56,037 bases of DNA from DATKCA01 sp035544675 (GTDB lineage Bacteria > Acidobacteriota > Thermoanaerobaculia > Gp7-AA8), in the NCBI GenBank assembly GCA_035544675.1, contig DATKCA010000107.1:1-56037 (forward strand). The letters are read 5' to 3'. This document shows positions 33,466-43,241 of the stretch, piece after piece. The position numbers were made by a program, and so were the translations under genes. The notes below the pieces were generated by a model. It saw nothing but the letters and a program-made list of their open reading frames with translations, did not search any database and was not told the origin of the DNA. Every line of letters begins with the position of its first letter. Position 1 is the first letter of the stretch.

Positions 33466-34824
33466 TCACATGCCCCCGGCCGTCACGCCACGCGCAGGCG
33501 ACACGCGCAGTTTTCGCCCCGGATGGATGGTCGCGTCGCGCTCCAGCGAGTTCAGCTCGCGCAGCTCCGCGACGGTGAGCTGATGGCGTTGCGCGATGGA
33601 GTAGATCGTGTCCCCCTTGCGGACCGTGTAGAAGACCGCGCGGTCTCCGCCGTGGCGGAGAAGTGCCCCCAGCTCACGAGCGCGAACGGGAAGATAGATC
33701 GATCGGCCGGTCCTGAGCTCGGCCTTTGACGACAGCCCGTTCATTGCCGCGATGGTGTCGGCCGGAGCGTCGAGCGCTCGTGCCAGCTTCGCGATCGTGT
33801 CGCCCTTGCGCACCGTGAACGAACAGAAGGCGACATCGGGATCCTCGTTCTTGAGCGAGGCCGCGCGCGCGGCGACCTGCCTCACGGCGGCCGCCGGCAT
33901 GCGCACGCGGGCGCCACCCGGCGGCACGACTCCTCTCCGTAGCGAAGGGTTCATCTCGCGCAGAGTGGTCTCCGCGACGCCGGCTACATCCGCGAGGTAT
34001 CCCAGCGTCACGGGGCCGTCGACGTCGACGCTGTCTTCAGCCGGCTGGATGGCGGCGTCGAGGGTGAAGCCGTGGGCCTGGGGATCGCTGGCGATCAGGA
34101 GCGTTGCGAAGAACGTCGGGACGTATCCGCGCGTCTCTCTGGGCAGAGCGGAGCGCTCCAGAAGCTGCCAGAAGGATGTCGCGCCGGTCGACGCCAGCGT
34201 GCGCCGGACGCGTCCCGGACCGCAGTTGTACGCGGCGAGCGCGAGCGGCCAGTCCTCGAATTGTCTGTAGAGGTCTTTCAGGTAGCTCGCTGCAGCCCGC
34301 GTCGATTTCTCCGGATCGGCGCGCTCATCGATCCACCAGTCCACTCGCAGCCCGTACTCGCGCGCCGTGTCGGGCATGAACTGCCACATGCCATGCGCTC
34401 CGGCGCGCGAGGTCAGCGCGAGCGTGTATGCGCTCTCGATGACCGGAAGGTAAGCGAGGCCGCGCGGCAGATCCTCCTCGTCGAGTGCGCGGTCGATCAT
34501 CTTCCTGTACTTCGCCGAGCGGTGCAGCGACGTCTGGATGCTGTCGCGCAGCCCCTTCGTGAAGAGCTCCAGCGCGCTCTGGATGGAGCGGTGCTCCGGG
34601 ATGGGAATCGAGGCCGCCGCTTCGAAGTCGACCGTGGGCGGCGTGACCACACGGTTCTCGCGTGCAGCGATGATCTGCCAGGTCTCTTCGAGAGTCGTCC
34701 GGAACTGCTCCGCGTCGGAGGGGAGCGTCGGGGCTGGAGCGGGCCTTGGAGAGGGAGGGGGCGTGCTCGTCGCGCATGCCGCAAACAGAAGAGCTGCTGC
34801 CGGAAGCAGCCGCGCGTTGCTCAT
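33466..34824 (-). CDS. MltD-like lytic transglycosylase lipoprotein with two LysM domains
   Basis: The 452-residue protein starts with a lipoprotein signal peptide (LLFAAC, lipidated Cys near 17). The catalytic domain (about 100-235) has YLPVIESAY with the catalytic Glu, GAHGMWQFMP and AAYNCGPGRVRR. Two LysM repeats close the protein (FTVRKGDTIAKLARAL near 335 and YTVRKGDTIYSIAQRH near 400). It cleaves peptidoglycan with 1,6-anhydro products, probably at the outer or inner membrane face of the periplasm. It lies 38 bases after the mglA-like stop. Confidence 0.9.
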   Translation of the reverse strand: MSNARLLPAAALLFAACATSTPPPSPRPAPAPTLPSDAEQFRTTLEETWQIIAARENRVVTPPTVDFEAAASIPIPEHRSIQSALELFTKGLRDSIQTSLHRSAKYRKMIDRALDEEDLPRGLAYLPVIESAYTLALTSRAGAHGMWQFMPDTAREYGLRVDWWIDERADPEKSTRAAASYLKDLYRQFEDWPLALAAYNCGPGRVRRTLASTGATSFWQLLERSALPRETRGYVPTFFATLLIASDPQAHGFTLDAAIQPAEDSVDVDGPVTLGYLADVAGVAETTLREMNPSLRRGVVPPGGARVRMPAAAVRQVAARAASLKNEDPDVAFCSFTVRKGDTIAKLARALDAPADTIAAMNGLSSKAELRTGRSIYLPVRARELGALLRHGGDRAVFYTVRKGDTIYSIAQRHQLTVAELRELNSLERDATIHPGRKLRVSPARGVTAGGM

Positions 34825-34862
34825 CTCACACCCTCCCCACCTGCAGCGGTCAGCTCGTTGCT

Positions 34863-36167
34863 CTATTCCGAATCGATCCTCACGTTGAGCGACACCGACT
34901 GAATGTCAGGGGTGTCGCCGAGCTCGACCTTCTCTTCCCGGACCTGAACGACGCTCTCGTCGCCGTCTTCAAAGGATAGCGTAACTTTCAGCGATTTCGC
35001 CCTGCCCAGGTCGGCTGCCGGGACGGTCACCTGCACCGCTTTGTGGATCTCGCGGCCGCGTCGGGCCGGCGGGGCCGATCCGCCCCTCTCCTTTTTCTGT
35101 TTGCCCGGCGACTGCGTCGCTTTCTTTCGAAGCGCCTCGAGCTCTGCCATCACGTCGATGCTGGAGCGGACTTTCACCGTCTTCACCGGCGGCGCGGGCT
35201 TCGGTCGCGTCGCCTCGCTGAATTCGATCTCGGGCTCGGGGGCCGCCGGGGCGGGAGCGGGAGGAGAGGAAGAAGGCTCGGGCGGCAACGACATTTCGTC
35301 GTTCAGCTCGGCACGGATCTCATCCGATGCCGGCACCTCTTCGATGTCGTCGAGGAAGTCGGGCGGCTCGGCGACCGTCGTCCCTGCGCGCGAGGCGGCG
35401 GGGGCCGGCGATGTGCCGCCGAAGGACGGCGGGGGGGCTGCCGGCGCGCTGCCGACCGCATTGGTGTTCAGCGGCTGCGAAGATGGACGGCCGCCCGACT
35501 GGCCATCCTCCTTGATGCGGAACTGCGCGACATCCGCCAGTCCCTTGCGTGCTGCCGGCCTGACCGGCTCATCGCCGGTCATGCGGCGGCGCAGGGTACG
35601 CAGCGTGAGCTTGGAGATCAGCTTGAGTGTCTCGAAGACGCCGATGCCCGTCGCGGCGACCGACTCGGTGTACTCGTACTTCCGTTCCGGGTCGAGCGCA
35701 TCGAGGATCCTGTCGGCCGGGTTGATGTTCGGCAGATCGCGCTTGTTGAGCTGGAGCACGAGCGGGATGTCGTCCATCGTCACCCCGATCTCACTGAGGT
35801 TCTCGCGGAGATTCTTCAGGCTGTCCACGTTGGCCTCGAGCATCGCCACCTGGGAGTCGGCGACGAACACCAGGCCGTCGACTCCTTTCAGCACGAGCTT
35901 GCGCGTGGTGTTGTAGAAGACCTGTCCCGGAATCGTATAGAGCTGCAGCCGCGTCTTGAATCCGCCGATCACGCCGACGTCGATCGGAAGAAGATCGAAA
36001 AACAGCGTACGGTCCGTCTCGGTTTCCAGGCTCACCATCTCGCCCCGGCTCTGCGGCGAGGTCTTCGCGTAAATGTGGTGGAGATTGGTGGTCTTCCCGC
36101 ATAGACCCGGACCGTAATAAACGACCTTCGCGGCCATCTGCATCGTCGCGTAGTTGAAGAAGACCAT
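34863..36167 (-). CDS. MglA-type small GTPase with a long C-terminal extension
   Basis: The first about 195 residues match MglA from the initial Met: MVFFNYAT, P-loop GPGLCGKTTN (19-28), a TIPGQVFYNTTR switch II region and LNKRDLP (the NKxD motif). MglA controls polarity and motility in Myxococcus. Here a further 240 residues follow: a Pro/Ala/Glu-rich segment (about 215-355) and a beta-type C-terminal region (about 365-434). No MglB/roadblock gene is adjacent. The function of the tail is unknown. No ribosome site is evident, but the start matches the family. Confidence 0.87.
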   Translation of the reverse strand: MVFFNYATMQMAAKVVYYGPGLCGKTTNLHHIYAKTSPQSRGEMVSLETETDRTLFFDLLPIDVGVIGGFKTRLQLYTIPGQVFYNTTRKLVLKGVDGLVFVADSQVAMLEANVDSLKNLRENLSEIGVTMDDIPLVLQLNKRDLPNINPADRILDALDPERKYEYTESVAATGIGVFETLKLISKLTLRTLRRRMTGDEPVRPAARKGLADVAQFRIKEDGQSGGRPSSQPLNTNAVGSAPAAPPPSFGGTSPAPAASRAGTTVAEPPDFLDDIEEVPASDEIRAELNDEMSLPPEPSSSPPAPAPAAPEPEIEFSEATRPKPAPPVKTVKVRSSIDVMAELEALRKKATQSPGKQKKERGGSAPPARRGREIHKAVQVTVPAADLGRAKSLKVTLSFEDGDESVVQVREEKVELGDTPDIQSVSLNVRIDSE

Positions 36168-36219
36168 TAAATGGGGCGCTCCAAGCTGAAACTAAACGGG
36201 TTAACGATGGTAGCACCCG

Positions 36220-36972
36220 CTACTTTGGAGTCGCAAGGCTGCGGGTCGTGATCCATTCGGCCAGAAGTTTGTACAGTTCTGCAACTTGCGTGTCATCGGC
36301 CAGGGCCTCCAGGTGCCGGCGGAGGGTCTCCCGGTCTCCCCTCGAGGCCGGACCGGTGAAACGGGCGCCGTCCGGGTTCAGTGTCCAGTTTTCGATCGCC
36401 GACCGCGCCAGCGCCGCGACGTCCTCCCTGGTGCCGGCCAGGCCGGCCCGCCTCATCAGCTCTTCCGAGATGTCGAGAACCGCCGCGACGTAGTTCGCTC
36501 CGAACACCGCCGCGGCGTGATAGAGCGGCTTCTGCCCGGCCGTCACCTCGGCAAACCGCGCGCCGACGGCCGCCGCGATGAGCTTTGCCGTTTTCCGGTG
36601 CTCGCCCTGAAAGACCAGGAGCGTGTTCTCGAGGTCGGATGGCAGGCCCACGGGGGGAAGGGCCTTGAGCGGATGGAGGGCGAACCCGTCGCGAGGCGCA
36701 GGCTGCGCCCCGCTGGCATGGGCGATGATCGCGTTGGTCTCGGGCACCTGCGCGACGACCTCCGCAATGGCGCGATCGCTGACGGCGACGAGGAGCAGCT
36801 CCGACTCGCCGGCGAGCTCGCCGATGGCGCGGCGCGGCGCGCCAAGGAGCTCCGGCAGCCGGCTGGTGGATTCCTTGCGGAGCCAGACACCGGTGATCGG
36901 CCATCCAATGCGGCCCCACGCCGAACCGAAAGCCCATGCGGCGCGGCCGCCGCCCAAAATGCCCAGACGCAT
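36220..36972 (-). CDS. Rossmann-fold DUF2520-type protein
   Basis: This 250-residue protein begins with the dinucleotide-binding GILGGGRAAWAFG. It continues with LLLVAVSDRAIAEV and HASGA, and ends with a helical DUF2520-like domain (LYHAAAVFGANYVAAV). The family resembles 6-phosphogluconate/ketopantoate dehydrogenases and is presumed to be an NAD(P)-dependent oxidoreductase, with the substrate unknown. The ATG at 36972 puts the glycine motif at the N terminus; an upstream start at 37008 is in frame. It starts 16 bases from the divergent TPR-like gene. Confidence 0.78.
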   Translation of the reverse strand: MRLGILGGGRAAWAFGSAWGRIGWPITGVWLRKESTSRLPELLGAPRRAIGELAGESELLLVAVSDRAIAEVVAQVPETNAIIAHASGAQPAPRDGFALHPLKALPPVGLPSDLENTLLVFQGEHRKTAKLIAAAVGARFAEVTAGQKPLYHAAAVFGANYVAAVLDISEELMRRAGLAGTREDVAALARSAIENWTLNPDGARFTGPASRGDRETLRRHLEALADDTQVAELYKLLAEWITTRSLATPK

Positions 36973-36988
36973 CGTATTCTTAGGATCG

Positions 36989-37336
36989 ATGGTGCGATCC
37001 GCGCTCATTCTCGCACTGCTGAGCCTCCCCGCTCTGGCCGGACCTCCGACGACGTGCGGGGGGGCGGATGACTACTCGCAGGCGCTCTGCTCTTATCAGC
37101 GGCGTGACTTCGCTGAGTCGGAGAGGCGCTTCCGGGCCATCGCCGAGGAGGGGGCGGAGAGTCCGCAGACCTTGCGGGCGGCCTATTTTCTGGCCCGGAC
37201 GCTGATGAAGACCGGGCGCTTCGAGGAGGCTGCGCAGCAGTTCATCAGAATCTATGAGCTGGACAAGCCGTTCTATGACTCGTGGAACTGCGATTTTCTG
37301 CTGGGGGAGTGTCGAAGGGCGCAGGGGAAGGGATGA
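36989..37336 (+). CDS. Small exported TPR-like protein
   Basis: The ATG at 36989 has AGGA three bases upstream, and the first residues form a signal peptide (about 1-17, ALAG). The 115-residue protein shows one or two tetratricopeptide-like helical hairpins (SYQRRDFAESERRFRAIAE and ARTLMKTGRFEEAAQQF). Three Cys are present after the signal. The function is unknown; a periplasmic scaffold is possible. It precedes the sigma54 activator by 29 bases with a palindrome in between. Confidence 0.7.
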   Translation: MVRSALILALLSLPALAGPPTTCGGADDYSQALCSYQRRDFAESERRFRAIAEEGAESPQTLRAAYFLARTLMKTGRFEEAAQQFIRIYELDKPFYDSWNCDFLLGECRRAQGKG

Positions 37337-37339
37337 AGT

Positions 37340-37359
37340 GTGCCCGGCGCGCCGGGCAC
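37340..37359. repeat. Perfect 20-bp palindrome
   Basis: GTGCCCGGCGCGCCGGGCAC is its own reverse complement, and sits between the TPR-like gene stop (37336) and the activator start (37366). It could be a dimer binding site or a structural element; no loop is needed if it is a protein operator. Confidence 0.6.
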
Positions 37360-37365
37360 TGAGCC

Positions 37366-38892
<1,527 letters not shown>

Positions 38893-39070
38893 AACATCCT
38901 AAGAATGAGTATCTTACATCTGTTTCTAATCGTTTGCATCCCGTAGTGTGGCAAAATGCAACAGTCGTGGTGCAGGACAGGATTCGACCTTCCGTCGTGT
39001 AAACTACGTCTCATCAGAGAGATAGGAATGGGAGTGGAGTACCTCCGTAAGTGGCAGTCGCGTTGCTCAA

Positions 39071-39100
39071 GGGTGGCCCCGACGACTGAGGGGGATACCC
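39071..39100 (+). promoter_or_regulatory. Hairpin covering the ribosome site of the microprotein gene
   Basis: GGGT (39071-39074) can pair with ACCC (39097-39100) and CCCC (39077-39080) with GGGG (39091-39094). The G-run is the ribosome-binding site of the ATG at 39101, so the fold would hide it. The rest of the gap 38893-39070 is A/T-richer and probably holds a promoter, but no clear box pair was found. Confidence 0.45.
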
Positions 39101-39268
39101 ATGACGAACTTCGCACAAGCCAGAACGAAAGCCGAGTCGATGTTGCCGGCCAACTACCTGCTGCCGGCCGTGCTGGTGACCAATACCTGCGCGCTCTTTG
39201 CGCTGGACGCCCTTGCGGGCATCCCGAACTGGCTCAAGACCGCCGCCGCGCTGTTCCTCGCCTTCTGA
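39101..39268 (+). CDS. 55-residue membrane microprotein
   Basis: A short gene with ATG at 39101, G-rich ribosome site at 39090-39095 and TGA at 39266-39268. The product begins MTNFAQARTKAESMLPANYL. It has one hydrophobic segment (YLLPAVLVTNTCALFALDAL) and a second shorter one at the C terminus (WLKTAAALFLAF). I do not recognise it. Its good ribosome site, its position 28 bases before the kinase gene and the same strand argue for a real gene. It may be a membrane anchor or signal of the relay; that is inference. Confidence 0.6.
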   Translation: MTNFAQARTKAESMLPANYLLPAVLVTNTCALFALDALAGIPNWLKTAAALFLAF

Positions 39269-39296
39269 TCGCTCCACCGTCTCTCAGGATCCCGGC

Positions 39297-39734
39297 ATGA
39301 CTGCAACCGCAGAGCGGCAGATGGAGCTGACGCTCCCGATGGTCCCGGACATCGAGATTGCCGCGGCGCGGGCAGCGGGTAATCTGGCCCGGGAGCTGGG
39401 AATGAGCTCCGAGAAAATCGATGAGATGGCGCACGCCATCATCGAGGCCTGCATCAACGCGCGGGAGCACTCCGGTTGCGCTGATCAGCGCATCTATCTA
39501 AGATTCGTCGGCACTTACCAGAGCGACGGAAATCCCCGCATCGACATCTGGATCAGCGATCGCGGCAAAGGCTTCGATCTCGGCGAAGCGCGCATGCGGC
39601 GTCAGAAGCTCGGTCCCACCTACAAGCGCGGCCGCGGTCTGCAGTTGATGGAAGCGCACATGGATGAGGTGGAGATTCTCAGCGGAGAATCCGGTACGAC
39701 CATTCATATGGTGAAATACGAGAACAGATCATGA
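39297..39734 (+). CDS. RsbW-type anti-sigma factor / serine kinase (HATPase domain)
   Basis: This 145-residue GHKL ATPase has the N box EACINAREHS (Glu50, Asn54), G1 box SDRGKGFD and G2 box KRGRGLQLM. ATG 39297 has AGGA seven bases upstream. Such proteins bind a sigma factor or other client and phosphorylate a STAS antagonist on Ser. The STAS gene overlaps its stop as ATGA, and a PP2C gene follows, the usual relay set. No sigma factor gene is nearby, so the client is unknown. Confidence 0.9.
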   Translation: MTATAERQMELTLPMVPDIEIAAARAAGNLARELGMSSEKIDEMAHAIIEACINAREHSGCADQRIYLRFVGTYQSDGNPRIDIWISDRGKGFDLGEARMRRQKLGPTYKRGRGLQLMEAHMDEVEILSGESGTTIHMVKYENRS

Positions 39735-40087
39735 CTGAGGAACTCAGAGTGGCGGTCGAAAGGCGCACGGCAGGCGCCATCCTCTACACGAAGGGGTACA
39801 TCAACAACGTGGGGGGAGAGGAGATCGCCAACAGGGCGTACGAGTTGATGGACGAGGACGTGCGGATGCTCCTTCTGAACCTCCGCGAGACCAAGATCGT
39901 GAACTCCATCGGGATCAGCATCCTCATCGAGATCATCGAGAAGATGATGGACAAGGGCGGCAAGATCGCGTTCTGCTGCCTCACCCCCGTCATTCACAAG
40001 ACGTTTCAGATCATGGGACTGGCCAACTACGCCACGATCTACGACAGTGAGGAATCGGCTGTGAAGGAGCTGGGGATCCAGTCCTGA
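39731..40087 (+). CDS. STAS-domain anti-sigma factor antagonist
   Basis: This 118-residue single STAS domain has the phospho-acceptor region KIVNSIGISILIEI with Ser59. Antagonists of this type bind the RsbW-like kinase when unphosphorylated and free its client. An unusual feature is CC at about 82-83 (IAFCCLTP). It overlaps the kinase gene by four bases, which fits balanced synthesis of the two partners. Confidence 0.9.
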   Translation: MTEELRVAVERRTAGAILYTKGYINNVGGEEIANRAYELMDEDVRMLLLNLRETKIVNSIGISILIEIIEKMMDKGGKIAFCCLTPVIHKTFQIMGLANYATIYDSEESAVKELGIQS

Positions 40088-40111
40088 GAGGCCGGGTATC
40101 CTTCCTTTTCC

Positions 40112-41725
40112 ATGCCCGTCGCCCAGCGTTTCGCCGACTTCATCACCGATCTGCAGCGGCTGGAGCGGCTCTCCCTGCCGGGTGAAGCGACCAGGATCCT
40201 CGACGCCTTCACGCGTCACACGCCGTTCGACAGCGGTGCCCTCTATCTGCGTGACGGCCGCGACGCGGCGATGCGCCTGGCTGCGAAGTCGCAGCACTTC
40301 GTCGCTCCGGAGATCTTCGACCCCGGACCGGCTGAAGAAGCCCACGTGGTCATTCCGCTGCGCAGCAACCGGGAAGACTTCGGCCTGATCGCTCTGGCCC
40401 GCGGCACACGGGGCGAGGCCAGCGACGAGGATCGCGCGCTCGTCCGCGTGGCCGCCGATTTCCTGAGCACGATGATGGCGAACCAGCGCCTGCTGCAGGA
40501 GACGCGCGAGGGCGATTTCCAGCTCAAGTACCGGCTCTGGGAGCTCGAGTCGCTTTACGACATCGGTCTCTCCATCGCCTCCACGCTCAACATCGACGAA
40601 CTGGCGGACGAGATCCTGTTCCGCATGATCTCGCTGACCAACGCCCGCCGGGCCGCGCTCTATCTCCGCGAAGGCGATCGCTTCGTCCTGCACCGCGCCT
40701 TCGGAGACGTCCGTGCCGACTTCCTCGACAACGAGCTGGCCACGCGCGTGGTCGAGGAAGGCCAGCCCATCGGCTTCGCCGACGGAACCGACTGCGTGTT
40801 CCCGGCCTGCACCGCCTTCGTTGCCGTTCCCATCAAGGGGAGCAACGGCATCATCGGCGTCCTGGCCGCCGCCGACCGGGAGACGCGTGAGGGCGGGATC
40901 GGCGCGTTCGAGGCCAACGAACTCCGGCTCCTCTCGCTCTTCGCCACGCAGGCTGCCGTGGCCCTGGAGAACGCCCGCCTGCACAGGACCGCGCTCGAGG
41001 CGCAGGTCATGGAGCGGGAGATGGAGCTGGCCGCAACGATTCAGAGAGACATTCTCCCGAAGTCGATTCCCACGGTCGCCTCGATCGAGATCGCCGCCCT
41101 CTCCCGGCCGGCCCGGCAGGTAGGCGGCGACTACCACGCGTTCTTCGAGCGCGAGGGCGTCCTGACCATGCTCGTGGCCGACGTGGCCGGCAAGTCCATG
41201 CCCGCGGCCCTGCTCGTCTCGGCCCTTCACGCCGCCATTCAGCTTCTCTTTGCCGAAGGGCGCGAGATCGGCGACATCGCCACGGAGCTCAACCGCCACA
41301 TCCACAACTGGTCAGCCGAGAACAAATTCATCACCCTGATCATGGTGGCGATCGACCGCGAGTCGGAGACCCTGGAGTTCGTCAACGCCGGCCACAACCC
41401 CGCCTACGCGATCATTTCCGGCAAACTCGAGCAGATCAAGTCCCACGGACTGCCCATCGGCATCCTCGGTCAGACCCGCTACCTGACGCAGAAGCGTCCC
41501 TTTCCAGCCGGCTCGACGGTCGTCCTCTACTCGGACGGAATCACCGAAGCGGAGAACCTGGCCGGCGACGAGTTCGGCAACGAGCGCCTGGAGGCGCTTC
41601 TCGAGGAGTACGCCTCCGCCACGCCGGACCGGATGCGGGATCGCATCGCCGGCGCCGTCGACGAATTCGTCGGCGGGGCGCCGCAGAAGGACGACGAGAC
41701 GCTGGTGATCGCGCGCCGCGTCTGA
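40112..41725 (+). CDS. GAF-GAF-PP2C (SpoIIE/RsbU-type) phosphatase
   Basis: This 537-residue protein has two GAF-like sensor domains (about 20-160 and 180-320), a short helical linker (LEAQVMEREMELAATIQRDI) and a PP2C domain from about 330. VGGDYHAFFE, LVADVAGKSMPAALL, FVNAGHNPAY, LYSDGITEAEN and KDDETLVI carry the metal-binding Asp residues. It should dephosphorylate the STAS protein upstream in answer to a small ligand or redox signal on the GAF domains. No membrane segment is seen. Confidence 0.9.
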   Translation: MPVAQRFADFITDLQRLERLSLPGEATRILDAFTRHTPFDSGALYLRDGRDAAMRLAAKSQHFVAPEIFDPGPAEEAHVVIPLRSNREDFGLIALARGTRGEASDEDRALVRVAADFLSTMMANQRLLQETREGDFQLKYRLWELESLYDIGLSIASTLNIDELADEILFRMISLTNARRAALYLREGDRFVLHRAFGDVRADFLDNELATRVVEEGQPIGFADGTDCVFPACTAFVAVPIKGSNGIIGVLAAADRETREGGIGAFEANELRLLSLFATQAAVALENARLHRTALEAQVMEREMELAATIQRDILPKSIPTVASIEIAALSRPARQVGGDYHAFFEREGVLTMLVADVAGKSMPAALLVSALHAAIQLLFAEGREIGDIATELNRHIHNWSAENKFITLIMVAIDRESETLEFVNAGHNPAYAIISGKLEQIKSHGLPIGILGQTRYLTQKRPFPAGSTVVLYSDGITEAENLAGDEFGNERLEALLEEYASATPDRMRDRIAGAVDEFVGGAPQKDDETLVIARRV

Positions 41726-41849
41726 CACGCGGCCCCAATGCGCCGGTGAGGACACGGGCGCCCCAATGTTGCCGTGACCGCTGTTACAACTGCGGTCCTT
41801 CGCGTAACTCCCGCCACGCCACGGCGTCGAACATTCAATAGGAGGAGTC

Positions 41850-42383
41850 ATGAAACGTCTCTCTACATCGCTCGTGTGCGCTCTCGTGCTGGCAACCGGC
41901 GCGGCTGCGGTGCTCTACGCGGACAGCAGCAGTCAGCTTTCGATCGAGCCATCCGCAATGAGGGACGGCGAGACGAAGTCGTTCACCGATGACGGGCGGA
42001 CCATCACCGTGCGGCGCGACGGCAACACCACGCACATCCGCATCGACAACGCCGACAAGACCGAAAAGCTCACCATCACCCGCGACGGCCGGGGCATCCA
42101 GATCGGCCACCTCGGCCACGGCTCGACGGTGATTGCGCCGCGAGGACGGCAGATCGTCATCGACGGCATGCCGCTGGACGAGATGATCCCGAAATTCCGG
42201 TCGCTCCCGCCGCGGGAGATGAGTACGTTCTACGTCTGCCCCAACGACAAGACCACGCTGCGCGTGCCGGAAGCGAAGGAGAACGCGAAGTTCAAGTGTC
42301 CGGTGGACGGCGCGGAGATGGAGAAGAAGAAGGGCCGCGGCTTCACGTTCTTCTTCGACGACTTCGGCTCCCATCACCTCTGA
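41850..42383 (+). CDS. Exported protein with a C-terminal paired-Cys motif
   Basis: This 177-residue protein has a very strong ribosome site (AGGAGGAG at 41840-41847). A signal peptide spans about 1-24. The middle is Asp/Arg/Thr-rich and probably beta-stranded. The C-terminal part has YVCPNDKTTL and FKCPVDGAEM, which look like halves of a small zinc or metal site, followed by a Phe/His-rich tail. I do not recognise the family. It may be co-regulated with the relay upstream, but a 124-base gap suggests its own promoter. Confidence 0.7.
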   Translation: MKRLSTSLVCALVLATGAAAVLYADSSSQLSIEPSAMRDGETKSFTDDGRTITVRRDGNTTHIRIDNADKTEKLTITRDGRGIQIGHLGHGSTVIAPRGRQIVIDGMPLDEMIPKFRSLPPREMSTFYVCPNDKTTLRVPEAKENAKFKCPVDGAEMEKKKGRGFTFFFDDFGSHHL

Positions 42384-43169
42384 TCATTCGCCCTTGAACA
42401 GGGGCGCGCGTTTCTCGAAGAACGCCGCCATACCCTCCGCGGCGTCGCCCGAGAGAAACGCGCGCTCCTGGTGTTCGCTCTCCATCTCCAGCTGCGCCAG
42501 GAGCCCGTTGGCCTCCGACGCGCCCAGGGCCGCCTTGATATCCCTGATGGCGTTGGGTGGTCCGGCCGCGATGGCGGCGGCGAGATCCCTCGTGGCTCCG
42601 GCCAGGTCTGCCGCGGGCACGAGGCGATCCACCATGCCGATGGCGAGCGCCTGGGAGGCATCGACCATTCGACCTGTCATCATCAGCTCGAGGGCCCGGC
42701 TGCGGCCGACCAGACGCGGCAGCGTCCACGTGCCGCCCCAATCCGGGTGGATTCCGATGCGCACGAACGTCTGGCCCAGCCTGGCGTGCTCCGACGCGAT
42801 ACGGTAGTCGCACGCCAGCGCCAGGTTGCATCCCGCGCCGGCGGCCACGCCGTTGATCGAGGCGATGACCGGCTGCGGCATGCGGGCGATGAACGTGACG
42901 ATGTCGCGGCCGGCGTCGAGCAGTCCGCGGAACGCGGTGACGTCGGCGCGTTTCTGCAGGCCGGCCATGAGCTCGACGTCGCCTCCCGCGCAGAACGCCC
43001 GTCCCGCACCGGTGATGACGGCCGCGCGGCACTGGCGGTCATCCGCCGCCTGCCTTAGAGCGGCCAGGAGGTCTTCGCGCATCGTCCCGGCGAACGCGTT
43101 GAGTTTCTCGGGACGGTTGAGGGTGATGGTCGTGACGTGGCCGGCGGCGGCGGTTTCGATGAATGCCAT
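42384..43169 (-). CDS. Enoyl-CoA hydratase/isomerase family protein, PaaG-like
   Basis: The 261-residue crotonase-fold protein has the oxyanion-hole motifs AFCAGGDVELMA and GVAAGAGCNLALACDYR. The first catalytic Glu of true hydratases (GQPE motif) is replaced: the sequence reads ARLGQTFVRIGIHPDWGGTW. That form, with Asp in PDWGG, is typical of PaaG-like isomerases such as 1,2-epoxyphenylacetyl-CoA isomerase. The start is the ATG at 43169; the upstream open frame is the shadow of the PAP2 gene. Phenylacetate genes are not seen nearby. Confidence 0.85.
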   Translation of the reverse strand: MAFIETAAAGHVTTITLNRPEKLNAFAGTMREDLLAALRQAADDRQCRAAVITGAGRAFCAGGDVELMAGLQKRADVTAFRGLLDAGRDIVTFIARMPQPVIASINGVAAGAGCNLALACDYRIASEHARLGQTFVRIGIHPDWGGTWTLPRLVGRSRALELMMTGRMVDASQALAIGMVDRLVPAADLAGATRDLAAAIAAGPPNAIRDIKAALGASEANGLLAQLEMESEHQERAFLSGDAAEGMAAFFEKRAPLFKGE

Positions 43170-43181
43170 CGCGGCAAGTCT

Positions 43182-43229
43182 AACGATGAACGACGAATCT
43201 TGGTCGTTCGTCGTTCCGCGTTCATCGTT
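43182..43229. repeat. Imperfect hairpin in divergent promoter region
   Basis: AACGATGAACGACGAA (43182-43197) pairs with TTCGTC (43207-43212) and GTTCATCGTT (43220-43229), with a seven-base bulge. It occupies most of the 72-base gap between the isomerase and PAP2 genes. Confidence 0.6.
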
Positions 43230-43241
43230 TATCCTCGACCG

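Noticed and set aside
38893..39100. Riboswitch (for example c-di-GMP or cobalamin) or sigma54 promoter before the microprotein gene
   Set aside because: Conserved riboswitch cores were not found. The GG and GC pair at 38948-38960 is spaced too closely for -24/-12. Only a local ribosome-site hairpin is supported.
41726..41849. Small gene in the gap before the exported Cys-pair protein
   Set aside because: A short frame from 41774 runs into the next gene's frame region with no ribosome site or domain. The gap holds a weak imperfect repeat (CCCCAATG twice) only.
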